A stretch of DNA of 64,000 bases from Tupaia tana (taxonomy: Eukaryota; Chordata; Mammalia; Scandentia; Tupaiidae), in NCBI GenBank assembly GCA_026018925.1, contig JAKSZU010000002.1, forward strand, positions 153,014,495 to 153,078,494, given 5' to 3'. Below are positions 22,172-33,240 of this stretch, piece after piece. The translations under genes were made by a program, and so were the position numbers. The notes under the pieces are model-generated. The model did no database searches, had not been told where the DNA came from, and was given only the letters and a program-made list of their open reading frames with translations. Every line of letters begins with the position of its first letter. Positions within the stretch are counted from its first letter, which is position 1.

Positions 22172-22269
22172 GAGGTTAAACTCTGAATCTATATGACCTT
22201 TTCAAGTATTAGGATACTCTGATAGTCAAAATGTGAAGATAATAAAGATCTTTACAAAAGATCTTGTTG

Positions 22270-22500
22270 GGTCCAGTAGATGGCATAATGGTTACATAAA
22301 CGGACTCCCATGTAGTTGACTGTGGTTTGAGTCCCAGACTTGGCAGCTTAAAACTCATGCCAGATGCATGTGTATGCATGCTTCAAATCCCAAGAGGAGA
22401 ATGGAGGAGAAGGGATTGTGGCATGGGTATCCTCCTGGGGGGTGATTTCTGTCTCTCTGGTGAGCACATGCACCCTATAGCAAAAATCTCTCTTAAAAAA
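22270..22500 (+). repeat. tRNA-like SINE
   Basis: GGGTCCAGTAGATGGCATAATGG head to CCCTATAGCAAAAATCTCTC, with a shortened pyrimidine tract. ATCTTGTT is duplicated at its ends. Confidence 0.9.
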
Positions 22501-23028
22501 AATCTTGTTTTATTTAATTCAATTTTGGTGACAATTTTTGGCTTTATATTTCTAAAAATGTATTTATAATTGTCTATGTGTTTATTTCAAGCACTATTTA
22601 AGGTCAGTTTGCTCTTGTATCCCTTTCATAGTTCTCTATACACTCTCTAGACTTGAAATTGGGGTCCATACAATGCATAGAAATAAATGCTTTTAAAAGT
22701 TATAAAACTGCTTTCAATATACTAATGAAAGTATAGAAAATGTAGCCGCTTAGAATTTGCTTAATGGAGACCTATTAAATATGTTCATCATAGCTAGACC
22801 CTAATAAAAAAGAATCCCAAAGAACTGAAATGGAATTAGATTTCAAATGCTGTATTTACATTTCCCATTTATTTTCTTTTTATCAGTGGTGACTCTACCA
22901 TTAAGGGAAGAATGTCATCTGACCCAATTAACATGTTTCCTTGGCTCATTATCCATTAAGTAACTAACTTGCTTTTGTTAAATAAAATTTATAGGAGGCC
23001 ATTGGCTTGGGCTGAGCGCTTTTGACCT

Positions 23029-23066
<38 letters not shown>

Positions 23067-24000
23067 ATGAATAGCCAAATTCCCAAATAGGCCATTTTCA
23101 CTCAGAATGATAATGAAGTTCTCTCTGTTTTAATGCTTCCAAAAAGTAGCCCTAAGTAGCTTGATACTAACCAATCCGTTATTTCTTTTGTTTGGTTTCT
23201 GTGTCTGTCTTCCAAAGAAGGTAATTTTGAAATGACTGGTCCACTTTTTGTTCCTTATTTCTGCTTTTTTTCATCCCTTTTCTGTCTGTAAAACCAGCCT
23301 CTTTTGCTCAATTCACTGAAACACTTCTGTTTTGTGGAATGAAGGGTTGACCAGTTCTACAACAAAATCACAAAGAAAAGCAATTAAAACCTTAAACTAA
23401 GTTTGTGTCATTTTGTCTTTTGAAACTTTCAGAGATATTTTGGACCCTTATGTTACCTTTTCCCTTACCTTTCGTACATAAAAATCTTGGCATGCTGAGA
23501 GTCTTTGATAAATATTTCTAAAAAGAATGGCATTCCAATTGATATTTTGCAAGGTTTATTGTAGCAAAAAAATACATTCTATCACTCATCCCCTCTCTGA
23601 TGTCATCATAAAAATGGAAAATCTAGGACAATTTAAGATGAATTATTTCTACTAAGCTTATAAATAATATCTGAGAGACCTAGCAGTAACTGGCGATAGC
23701 AAAGGATCTTTAAGGTAATTGGTTTTTACCAATTAATTAGACGCCAGAAACCCAATAGTTGATTGGGTAGACTATCAATGGTAAAAAGGTTAACATTAGA
23801 AATTTCATGACTTGTCTTTCATTTCATATTTAAAGATGTTTACCCCTCCACACACAAAAAGTCCTAGAAAAGGATAACAAATACAAATTCACAGTAAGGA
23901 ATGAACAACTGGACTCAAACAAAGAGCCAAGAATAGATCCCGATAATCAAGAGATGTCTTCCAAAGAGATATGGGGCCCTGAAAGGAGGATGGTGAAAGG
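22501..24000. other. Mostly unique AT-rich DNA
   Basis: Apart from a (GA)n run at 23032-23061, I recognise neither repeats nor exons here. It is one of the longest repeat-poor stretches of the window. Confidence 0.5.
23032..23061. repeat. (GA)n microsatellite
   Basis: About 14 GA units. Confidence 0.95.
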
Positions 24001-24019
24001 ATCAGACTATATACCCTGA

Positions 24020-24565
24020 GCATATGCCTCTTTGGCATGCGGATTATTTTGAGCTAAAGGTAATTGAAAACCAAGCAGAGGAAGGTAAAACCTTTACCTT
24101 CCTTCCACTGCCTAAATATAGAATATAAATTTCCCCTTTTGCAAAGGAAATTTACAGGCATAAAGGTAATTACCATGTCCTGAGTTATCTCTGTCTGGAA
24201 GAGGGCTACTCCTAGAGACGGTTGTTATCCCCTGATATGCTCTTAACTGCGTAGTAGGACTACCTTATTTACCATGTACTTCCTCTCCTCACCTTCCTAT
24301 AACTTACCTTCCTTGCCCAGAAGCCCCAAGACCCTTTCCCTGTGTTCAGCCTGAAACAATATATTTTAAGGCTGCCTAAATCACCTAGCTGCCTCTTTGA
24401 ATTTTACTTCTCTATAAAATTCCTATGTGTCTATATGTAATTAATATTTTTCTTTTTGTCTTTTATTGGTTTGATGTGCAAATCCAGCCAGGGAACATAA
24501 GGACAGAGGAAAAAGAGATCCTTCCTCCTCTTTAAGGCAAAATCTTCAAGACAAATTTTTCTTTA
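24020..24565 (+). mobile_element. ERV LTR, partner of 26880-27350
   Basis: Contains CTTCCTCTCCTCACCTTCC and ATAACTTACCTTCCTTGCCC, a TATA-like TCTATAAAAT at 24411-24420 and a U5-like TTTTGTCTTTTATTGGTTTG. The same motifs appear in antisense at 26880-27350. I do not assign a named family. Confidence 0.6.
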
Positions 24566-25407
24566 ACAATCTTCTAAATTTAATACTAAAGAAGAAATTT
24601 TATATCTAAGTAGGGCAAGGGTATATAATCAGATAATTCAGGTAAATATAACCAGTCATCCACCATATAGAATTTTATTTTTACTGCTATGCACATTGAT
24701 GAGATTTGCCCTTTAGGTAGCGCACCCTTTGTTTAATATCAGGGAAACCTTTATTAAAAAATGAATTTGTCAGAAACACGCCATTGAACATGGTTCCAGA
24801 CTACAGTGCATTTGTATTCCAGTCATCAGTCTCTGCTGACATCCTCATAGAAAATGATAAGGCCATGCTGCTTGTCAGGAGAGAGGTGTCGCTACATCTC
24901 CACTACTTTCTGTAGCTCTGAGACCCCTTGAAGCTTTTATTTTGCTCCAGGCTCTAGCCAGTCATGCTGTCTGTGAGATTTCTCATTATGAGAGCTGGCT
25001 GTGAACATTCCCCCTTCTCACTGCACAAGGGAGGCACTGGTTTGGTGTTTTATACATGAAAATTGAGAGAGTGATTTTAGTCATATACAGAAGCTGTCAG
25101 TCATATAAATCTCCAAATGGCTGAACTCCAGATGGAACATGATGACAGTCATCTTTTCTGAGAAGGTGGACTTCCTTTTCTGAGTGTTTGCTGATTCATT
25201 TCCTGTAATTATATGCAACTAGTGTCTTTTCTAATAGCTGTATCAGTTTCTGGCTGATACCCAAGTTGGATTATCAAGGTATGATAATACTTTTAAGTAT
25301 TATTTTTTAATCATGAGTCGGTTCATTGGCTCTATACCCCAGTTTAGGGCTTATATTTTCCTCATTTGCTTTGAAGGGATTCGTCACCCTAAAAGATGCA
25401 TTATTAT
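24566..25407. other. No recognisable feature
   Basis: No supported repeat or exon. Confidence 0.5.
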
Positions 25408-25648
25408 TAGTTTTTTTAAAGTTTTTTTGTCATAGGGCTCATGAACTTGCTAGAGAGAGACAGAGAGAGACAATAAGAGAAAGCGAGAAATCACCCACTA
25501 GTGGGGATGGCCATGCCCTAATCTCTTCTCCTCCATTCAGGATTTTAGGCATATGGGCACATGGACCTGGTGTTGAGTTTCAAGTCACCAGGTCCAGAAC
25601 TCCAAATATGGTCCAGCACCTTAACAACCACACCACCCGCTGACTCCA
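25408..25648 (-). repeat. tRNA-like SINE, older subfamily
   Basis: TTTTTTTGTCATAGGGCTCATG to ACCACCCGCTGACTCC, with a partial deletion of CCATTCTCCTC. CpG-depleted. Confidence 0.85.
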
Positions 25649-25756
25649 AATATGCCACTTCAATATAAAAATCATTTTAAGCTAAAAGCAACAGAAAACA
25701 AGTAGACACAAAACAAACTCTCTGACCGTCCCTTCTCTACCCAGAAAAGGCAAGAT

Positions 25757-26050
25757 TTTTTTTTTTTTTTTTTTTTGAGAGAGAGAGAGAGTTTTGCTAT
25801 AGGGGTGCACCAGAGAGACATAAAGAGATGGAGAGACAGAGTCAGTCAGAGAGCTAGAAAGTGAGAAATCACTCCCCAAGGGGGGGTGGCCATGCCACAA
25901 TCCCTTCTCCTTCATTCTTCTCTTGAGATTTCGGGCATGCACACACACACACACCTGGCGTGAGTTTTAAGCCATTGAGTCAGGAACTCAAACCGTGGTC
26001 AACTATGTAGGAGTCTAGCGACATAACGATTATACCATCTACTGGTCCCA
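25757..26050 (-). repeat. tRNA-like SINE
   Basis: T20 run, an inserted (GA)7, GTTTTGCTATAGGGG, and head ending ATCTACTGGTCCC. AAGGCAAGAT / AAGGTAAGAT flank it. Confidence 0.9.
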
Positions 26051-26879
26051 AGGTAAGATAATTCTTAATCACTGGAGATAACTCTAAACACTTAGCAGCT
26101 CAGAGAATCTATGTCATAGATAAATCCATAGAACAGGCCTTACTATCCAGCCCCTACCTTTTATTAATTACCCCCTTATATTTACCTTTCCCTGATTTGC
26201 TGACCCGGGAAGCTCTGAGTGCCCACTCTTTGTCTTGCTACTTCTGTACAAAATTAGTGTTCTTTTGTGAAGATGATTTGTAAGGCCAAGTTGAAACCAC
26301 CCCTTTGTGTTACTCATAGCCCTGTATTCTTGTGTGTATGCGCAATGTATTATTAGTTTGTTTTGTTTTGTTTTTTTATTTTGTTAACCTATTATTTTGT
26401 CAACCTGTTTTCTGTCAGTTCAATTCATGGCTCCACCCAGTGCAATTAAGATGAGTAGAAGGACAAAGAATGTTCTTCCTCTCTTACAGCGTTATATTTG
26501 CCCGCTGGGAATGGTGTGTGACACCTAGTAGGTGCACAGTTCACACTTGCTGCATGAGGGGAGAAAGTTTTTCAGAAACACTATACTCATGAGAACAAAG
26601 TCGTGATTAACTTTTACATCTAAATGCATAATAAATACCCTTTTATTCAGTTTTCAAGTCCTTACATAATGTAATGTTAAAGATCACATATGAAAATATA
26701 CTTCATTAACCCTTTAATATTTATAAAAACTTATCACAGCAATTTTTTTTGTGTGGGAAAAAAAAACCCACAGCACTACATAAAGGAAGAGCTTTTGAAT
26801 AGAGGCAAACATTATTTGGGAGAATAACTCCATACAAGGACTTTAAAATGTGCTTTCTTTTTCTGTGAAAATCTTTTTG
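26051..26879. other. No recognisable feature
   Basis: AT-rich with several T and A runs, no family recognised. Confidence 0.5.
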
Positions 26880-27350
26880 ACAGTGCAGAAGAGGGGAACA
26901 AACATTTTCTGTCTACCTTCCTAGGTTCTGTAGCTGGTAACCTGGATTAATCTGACAAAAGACATTTTAACAAGAGAAAAATGGTTTGGTTACATACCTG
27001 TGCATGGGAGTGTCACAAAGAAATTAGACTCAAGGAGGCAGCCAGTTGACTAAGGCTTACATTGCATGTTAGGCTACCTGCAGGAAAAGAGGTGTGAGAC
27101 TTCTGGGTGGGAAGGTAAGTTATCGAAAGGTGAGGAGAAGAAGTATATAATAAATAAAATTGTCCTGCTGTACAGATAAGAGACTCTCAAGTGATAATAG
27201 TTGTTTCTACAAGCTTCTTCCAAGTAGAGACACCATTAGACATGGAAATTACTTTTATAAATGTAAATTTGCTTTTTAAAAATAGGGAAATATTCTATTT
27301 TTATACTCTATGGGCATTCAGGGGGAAATCATGAGCTTTTCTTGCCTCTG
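26880..27350 (-). mobile_element. ERV LTR, partner of 24020-24565
   Basis: The reverse complement carries CTTCTTCTCCTCACC, CGATAACTTACCTTCCCACC and a U5-like TTTTGTCAGATTAATCCAGG, matching the plus-strand LTR at 24020-24565. The two lie in inverted orientation about 2.3 kb apart. Confidence 0.6.
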
Positions 27351-27465
27351 CTAATTATCAGTAGCCTTTGGGTTAAAATTGTTCATATGCTTACCAGAAG
27401 CTGGAAATGGGAGGGAGAGTAGGGGATGGGAAGAACTTAGTTAACACATACAAAACTGAATGTAA

Positions 27466-27743
27466 GGGAACCAGCAGTTAGCGTAATAGCTATGTTGCTG
27501 GACTCCCACGTAGTCGACCGCGGTTTGCGTCCCAGACCCGGTGGCTTAGAACTCACGCTGGGTGCGTGTGCGTGCGTGCCCAAGATCCCAAGAGGAGAAT
27601 GGAGGAGAAGGGATTGCGGCGTGACCATCCCCTCTGGGGGGTGATTTCTCTCTTTCTGTCTCTGTGTCTCTCTCTGTCTGTCTGGTGAGCGCACGCGCCC
27701 TATAGCGAAAAACCTCTCCAAAAAAAAAACAAACAAAAAAAAC
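27466..27743 (+). repeat. Young tRNA-like SINE with 10-bp TSD
   Basis: Full copy from GGGAACCAGCAGTTAGCG to CCCTATAGCGAAAAACC and an A-rich tail with AAAC. CTGAATGTAA is duplicated at 27456-27465 and 27744-27753. Confidence 0.95.
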
Positions 27744-28091
27744 CTGAATGTAAATAAGTGGAATGGGATCTAGAATACTATAGGACAGTAGAGTGAAAAA
27801 AGTTGATGACAATTCAATGTACATTTCAAAATACCCAGGAGAGTAGATTTCAAACATGCACAGCACAAGGTCATGATAAATTATGGGGATGGTGGATATG
27901 TTTACCGATTTGAGTCAATAGTTACAGATCACATACACGTTTAGAAAATTTACACTCACCCCACAAAGGTGTTAGATATAAATTAGAGCTTACAATAAAA
28001 ATTATTATTAAAAAATAATAATATGTATGTTACAGAGGCATCGTTGGGGAGGACATGATGTGGTACTCTTTAGCAGCAAGGACTGGAGATA

Positions 28092-28640
28092 GAAGATAGA
28101 ACCCTAAGAAACAGGTAATCAGAATGTAAGGTACGAAGATAGCACAATAGTCTAGCTTGCACTGGGAACTGCTTGTTCGCAAGAAAGAGCTTACGGCAGT
28201 GACTCAATGATTAACCTAGGCAGCATGACCTAAAGCAAATATAGCAATTATGGCTTTTTCCAGGCCATACCACATTCCAGGAAGAAGATAATGGTCTTTA
28301 TGGCCTAAAGCTTTTAGACAGAGAGGGTCTAATGATCTATGGACCTACTCCAAAATTTGAAGAATAACCAGACCCATCCAGCATGTGACTCCCACCGTAA
28401 GGGGAATGGATGCACGAGTTCCTCCTAGTTGGGATAAATACCCTTGGCTAGAACCCCAAGTTGGCAACCCATTTTTTGGAATCTCTCTCTGCCTGGGAGC
28501 TGTCTGTGCTTCAATAAACTCCACTTTGTTATCCCCTCTTTTTGTCTAAGTCTTTAACTCTTTTGAGTGTGAGACAAAGAATCAGGTTCACTGCTGTTCC
28601 TTCATTGGGTATTGGGCCTAGCACCCAAATATCCCACATC
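28092..28640 (+). repeat. 5' LTR of the ERV1-like provirus
   Basis: Begins TGGAGATAGAAGATAGAACCC. The stretch CACAATAGTCTAGCTTGCAC is repeated with one change at 38030, in the 3' LTR piece. TATA-like GGGATAAATA is at 28431-28440, AATAAA at 28513-28518, and CCCACA near 28638 is the probable end. A primer-binding site should follow but I cannot match it to a tRNA by eye. Confidence 0.75.
28431..28518 (+). promoter_or_regulatory. LTR promoter and polyadenylation signal
   Basis: GGGATAAATA is a TATA-like box, and AATAAA follows about 75 bases later in TTCAATAAACTCC. The order and spacing fit the U3-R region of a retroviral LTR. Confidence 0.6.
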
Positions 28641-29710
28641 GTATTTGGCGTTTCTGCCTGGTTACTTCAACTGAATAGAGGGGTAAGTAAAGAGACCACC
28701 CTATCCTTTTCTTCTAGGCCACTCTCATCCCTAGAATTTTTTCTATCGAATGCAAACACTGGAACTCTGTCGACCAGTTAAGAGCTGATAGGGAGGCTCC
28801 AGTCCTAAAGACATGGAGGACAGGCTTGCTAAGAAGTGTCTGATTGATCCCTCACTTACGGCAGTAGAAATGTTGGTTCAGTTCACAACTTTGTTTCCTT
28901 TCTGGAATTCTGTCCATCACGAGGAAAGATGGATGCTCTCAGGAAAACTGAGGGGGCATGACCAGGCTTACTTTCTAGTGTACCTGAAGGTACTGAGAAG
29001 CTGAACTCTTTCTTCCCTGACTGCCAAACTGGGTGTTGTAATGAACTCTTCTCTTTCCTTTCTTCCAGTCATTTCCCTTTTCAAGGGGAAACAGATCACT
29101 CCTCTTCTTTTTCTCTCCCTATATGGGATGCCTCATTTTCCCTCTGTCTTATCCCTCTGGAAGAATCTTTCATTTCCTGCTAAAGGGGGGTCCTGTATGA
29201 TTTATAATTTTCTAAGAGGACAAGAAACACCTTACTGTTGAGTTTCTTGGATTTTAGATACTTTATACCACTGGCTCATTCATCAAAATGATCTGCTGAG
29301 AGTTTTCTATTTAGCCTATTCCCCGCACTGGAGAACAACATAAGTCCCCCTCAGCCTTGATGAATATAAATGTGAACAAGTTTACTGGTTTATTCGCTTT
29401 GCGTTACTGACTCTTTCTGCCTTGATGGCTTCTCCCCTGTCCTTATAAGCTGTTCACATTAGGAATTGATGGCAGGAGGTCTCTTTCATTGGCTTGATTG
29501 AATGCAGACAAGCAGATATAATATTACTTGGAGTCCCTTCTTACTCCTATGTCCTGTTGCCCCCTCCTCTTTGATGGCACGATTGCTAAAAGATTCTTAG
29601 AAAGCCCTCTTTCTGTTTCTGGTGTGAGCTCACTCACCCTTTTAACAGGACTCTTCGTGATCAAGCACTTTAGACCTTTATAATGACTTTAACCTGTTCC
29701 CCAAATCTAT
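28641..29710 (+). other. ERV leader and upstream gag region
   Basis: Pyrimidine-rich, GT/AG-bearing sequence with several stops. Its position between the LTR and the recognisable matrix segment makes it ERV leader. Short frames at 28542-29241 have no other explanation. Confidence 0.5.
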
Positions 29711-29713
29711 TTT

Positions 29714-30156
29714 TGTACCCCGGTCGCGAATTCCCAAGAGACCACCAAGGAGCTGATTCCGTTGTAAGCACACAAGGGTCGCTTTAATTCAGGCTCAAGC
29801 CAGGACTCCCAATCTCACCGGCACAGTGGGTCAGCCCCGTGTGTTAGTTGGGCCGAATTTTTATTTGTCTGTTGAGGGGGAGGTACAGGGGTGCTGAGGA
29901 ATGCACTCAGGCGGCTATACATTGGCTGTAGATTTCAAGAAGCATAGTTGTCTTTTACTGATTGGCAAGAAAGTTACTTCAGATCTCTGGTATTTCTTTT
30001 GTTCTTTTTTATCATTGGCCAACCCTGGTGGGGTGATGGTTTTATGACCTTCTCTTACGTGATCAGCTGCCACCTTGAAGTGGTGCTGATTCTCAGCAAG
30101 GTGGGTTTAACAAGATGGAGTCGCCCCATATAAAATGGAGTCACTCTGGTCCTTCA
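29714..30156 (-). mobile_element. Minus-strand ERV1-type LTR inside the provirus
   Basis: Reverse complement starts TGAAGGACCAGAGTGACTCC and has GACTCCATCTTG and a TTAAAGCGACCC polyadenylation region (GAATTAAA in place of AATAAA). It ends GGTGGTCTCTTGGGAATTCG. The U5 phrase GGTGGTCTCTT is common in ERV1 LTRs. It separates the ERV leader from gag. No clear TSD. Confidence 0.65.
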
Positions 30157-31095
30157 CTATCTACTCTCTTAAGACACTTAGAGTACACGCTTTTGGTGTA
30201 TACAAAGATCACTTTCATGTTCTATTCACACTGGACACATTTGCCACTTCACATAACTAATTAAGATAGAAAGAGTCCATTTCAGGGCCTTAGTAATACC
30301 TGGACTTTTGTGTGTGGGAGGGTGGTCCTGCCACTTTAAAAACTCTAAGCCTGGTGCACGTGGTCTGGATGATTTATTTTGCAGGTTTTCTGGGAAAGAG
30401 ACAGAAAACAAGCAGGGGACAACTGCCCTGGTGCAGCTGAGCCGGAATACACCTGCTGGCAGCCCAGGCTCTTGAATTACATGTCAGGATATAAATCAGA
30501 GAGATCCAGTCCACATGGGAGGAACACCTTTCAGACTCATGGTAGGGAACCCCTTTCCTTTTACTGTCAGAGGAACTGAAGGGGACAACTTTCAAGCCCT
30601 CTTTTCTCCAGATGGGATATTGCCCATTAGCCACCAGCACTCCCTTGTAATGCATCTAGAAGCACTGGGACTCCTTTGACCCTCAGTCTCTAAAGAATAA
30701 GTGCCTCAACTTCCTTTACACCCAAGCTTGACCTCAGTACAAATTGGCAGACAGCAGACAGGGAAACTTGGTCCCTAGAAGGAAATATTAACTATAATAT
30801 GATTCAAGCAATTAGATCTCTTTGTAAACCCTTGGGGAAATGAAGGGATTTCCACACATACAACATTCCTATGCATTAAGAGTTATGGATATCCTTTGTT
30901 CCATCTTAACTCAAGCTTCTCCTCCACTGGCTCACTGCCTGCCAAGTTCCTCAGGCTCATAGGAGATAAGACCCAAGGACGCCCAGCCTTCTAGCTCCTT
31001 GGAAACTGCTCCACCTCTTCTTCCTCTATCTGTTTATCCAGAGGCTCTAGAGGCTACCTCTCTGCCCCCATTGTTAGTCCTTCCCTGAGTCTGGA
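30157..31095 (+). pseudogene. ERV gag: matrix end and proline-rich segment
   Basis: From 30721 a frame reads TNWQTADRETWSLEGNINYN and then SLCKPLGK before a stop at 30841. This matches the conserved matrix C-terminal motif of ERV1/gammaretrovirus-like Gag (W-P/S-L-x-G-S/N-x-N-Y-N). Downstream, 30900-31080 is proline/leucine-rich as in the p12-like segment. Many stops; non-functional. Confidence 0.7.
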
Positions 31096-31109
31096 AATAA
31101 AAGAGGAAT

Positions 31110-31169
31110 TGAATTCTTTATTTTTATTTTTATTTATTTACTTATTCATTTATTTTATTTTGACCAGAG

Positions 31170-31261
<92 letters not shown>

Positions 31262-31360
31262 GGAAATTGAGAAAGCAAGCCACCGGGACCAGGACTCAAA
31301 CCATGGTCCGGCCATCTGGGAGTGTCCAGTGCCCCAACCACCACGCCACCTGCTGGTCTC
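31110..31360 (-). repeat. Short-form SINE carrying (CA)n(GA)n
   Basis: Head GTCTCC...CCACCTGCTGGTC in antisense, B-box region CCATGGTCCGGCC, and then directly the pyrimidine tract, without the usual 100-bp middle. The junction is GAAAGCAAGCCACCGGG. The tract has expanded to about 20 CA and 22 GA units. GAGGAATT flanks it, and it splits ERV gag. Confidence 0.85.
31171..31252. repeat. (CA)n(GA)n compound microsatellite
   Basis: Two adjacent dinucleotide arrays inside the pyrimidine tract of the SINE; a likely polymorphic locus. Confidence 0.97.
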
Positions 31361-31681
31361 CGAGGAATTCACTTCTATACAAATTCACAAGCTCTTTTCT
31401 CTTACTGAGCTTAAACAGTGGCTTTTGAGTGGATACTTAACAGGAGCAATTCAAGACCTAGATTAAATGTGAAGCATTTTCAGCTCTGCAGGATCTCCTC
31501 TGCCTGTTGGGGGTATTCAGGGTTGCTTAGAGGTTCTGTTTTCTTTCTAACAAAGCCTAGAGATAAAGTCTGTTGCTTGTGTATGTACATGTGTGTATGC
31601 ACACATGTAACATGTTGTATGTTGTGCATCTATGTGATTTACAAAATCCTATTCAATTTGGCTTATGAATAAGACTGCTCG
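31361..31681 (+). pseudogene. ERV gag: start of capsid
   Basis: At 31392 the frame LFSLTELKQWLLSGYL resembles the N-terminal capsid motif of ERV1/gammaretroviral Gag (PFSLTDLxQ). It is followed by a stop after about 25 codons and by a (TG)-rich tail. This continues the gag of the same provirus across the SINE. Confidence 0.6.
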
Positions 31682-31830
31682 GGCCAGCAGGCAGTGTAGT
31701 AGTTAGGGTACTCAACTCCAATATGGCTGATTGTGGTTCGAATCCTGGGCCTAGTGACTTGCTTTCTCACTTTCCTTCTCTCTCTCTCATTCTCTGGAGA
31801 ACACACATGCCCTATAGTATAACTTAATAA
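31682..31830 (+). repeat. Short-form SINE
   Basis: GGGCCAGCAGGCAGTGTAGTAG head, GGTTCGAATCC B-box (a perfect match to the canonical GGTTCGANTCC), then CTAGTGACTTGCTTTCTCAC leads directly into the pyrimidine tract. The middle is missing at the same point as at 31110 and 56625. Confidence 0.88.
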
Positions 31831-31969
31831 TAATAACAACAATAATAAATAAATTTAAAATATCTTAAAAATTATTTAATTTACAAATTTATTTAAATAT
31901 TTTTCAAGTTCACGTGACTTAAATAAATCTTTGACAAACAAGCCAGCTTCAAATATGACAAAAGAAAAA

Positions 31970-32478
31970 GTTTAATAAGTGAAGATTGTGTGGACAGAAG
32001 TCTGACTGCTTTTTCCTATTTTTCCAAAGTCCTTTCCAGAGGGCCTGGGGGAGCCATACCCACAAACATTAATAGACCATTTTTTCCATTTAACAGGATT
32101 CTTCCTGTATCCTGTCCTTTGAGATGTATATTCAACCATTACAGTATATTCTTTTGCTAACCTCTTCCCAAGACACAGAACTTCCCTTTCCTTGAGATGT
32201 AGATTAAGCATTTCTTTACAAATCTCTTCCCAGGACACAGATCTTACCTTCCAATCACCAGCCTAGGAATTGTGGAACTCACCTATAACCTACAAGCCCC
32301 TCCTCCTCCACATGTTTCACCTCTTTGAGCCAGACCAATGGAAATCTCTACACTAATTTTGTTTGTCAATCTCAAAAAAATCAAATAAAAGGAACATGAT
32401 CACCCTGAGAAAGGCATGTATGCCTCTTCTCAGGGCCTAGATCACTCATATTCTGCTTGGAAATAAACTGCATTAATT
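31970..32478 (+). mobile_element. LTR-like segment, 3' end cut
   Basis: AATAAA at 32462-32467 in TTGGAAATAAACTGC after CCTCTTCTCAGGGCC, and a GATTCTTCCTGTATCC upstream region, look like an ERV LTR ended by the HAL1-like insertion at 32480. Family not assigned. Confidence 0.4.
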
Positions 32479-32479
32479 A

Positions 32480-33240
32480 TTAATGATTTTATTTATTTAT
32501 TTATTTACATTCATTCACTGTACATCATTATAGCATACAAAATTCGATTTTTCCATTCAGAATACACTGTATATTGGCTCAATCAAGCACATCAACATAT
32601 GTGTTATTGTCAACAAATAATTTTCCATTTCTTGTTTCCTGTATATTTTGCCTTTTTTCCCATCCTTGATTCCCTATCTCATTCTCTGCCATCTCCCACC
32701 CTCCTCCCACACTGTGTCTGGTATCTATTGTTGCTTTCTATGCCTCCCCCATTTTATTGTTTCACTAAATATCTTTTTTTTTCTTTTTCTTTTTTTGGAG
32801 AGGTTTTTGCCATAGGGCGCGTGCGCTCGCCAGACAGAGAGAGACAGAGAGACAGAAAGCAAGAAATCACCCCCCTGGGGGGATGGCCACGCCGCAATCC
32901 CTTCTCCTCCATTCTCCTCTCGGGATCTTGGGCACGCATGCACACGCGCCCGGAGTGAGTTTTAAGCCACCGGGTCCGGGACGCGAACTGTGGTCGACTA
33001 CGTGGGAGTCCAGCGACACAGCCATTACGCTAACTGCTGTTCCCTGTTTCACTAAATATCTTAATAAATCTAAATATTTTCAATAGCAAGCACAGCTGGT
33101 ATATACATATCCGTGAACACAAGTCTGACTTTAGGCATAAACCTCAGTGAATAGAATGAACATACTATAAAGTGGCACCTAGCTAGGGCTTTATAGCTTA
33201 CTCCAGTCATCAAATAGGTATTTTTAATGCTTTTTTTTTC
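32480..33240 (-). mobile_element. HAL1-like element, 3' fragment (copy 2)
   Basis: The minus strand ends in (TAAA)n and carries CATTCTGAATGGAAAAATCG, as in the copy to its right (CTAGATGGGAAACCACG). Upstream it shares CTTGCTATTGAAA with 33530. It lacks ORF sequence, is 5'-truncated, and is split by a young SINE. Confidence 0.65.
32776..33044 (-). repeat. Young tRNA-like SINE with 18-bp TSD
   Basis: Full copy with the longest perfect duplication in the window: TGTTTCACTAAATATCTT at 32758-32775 and 33045-33062. Its 3' T-rich tail has interspersed C. Confidence 0.96.
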
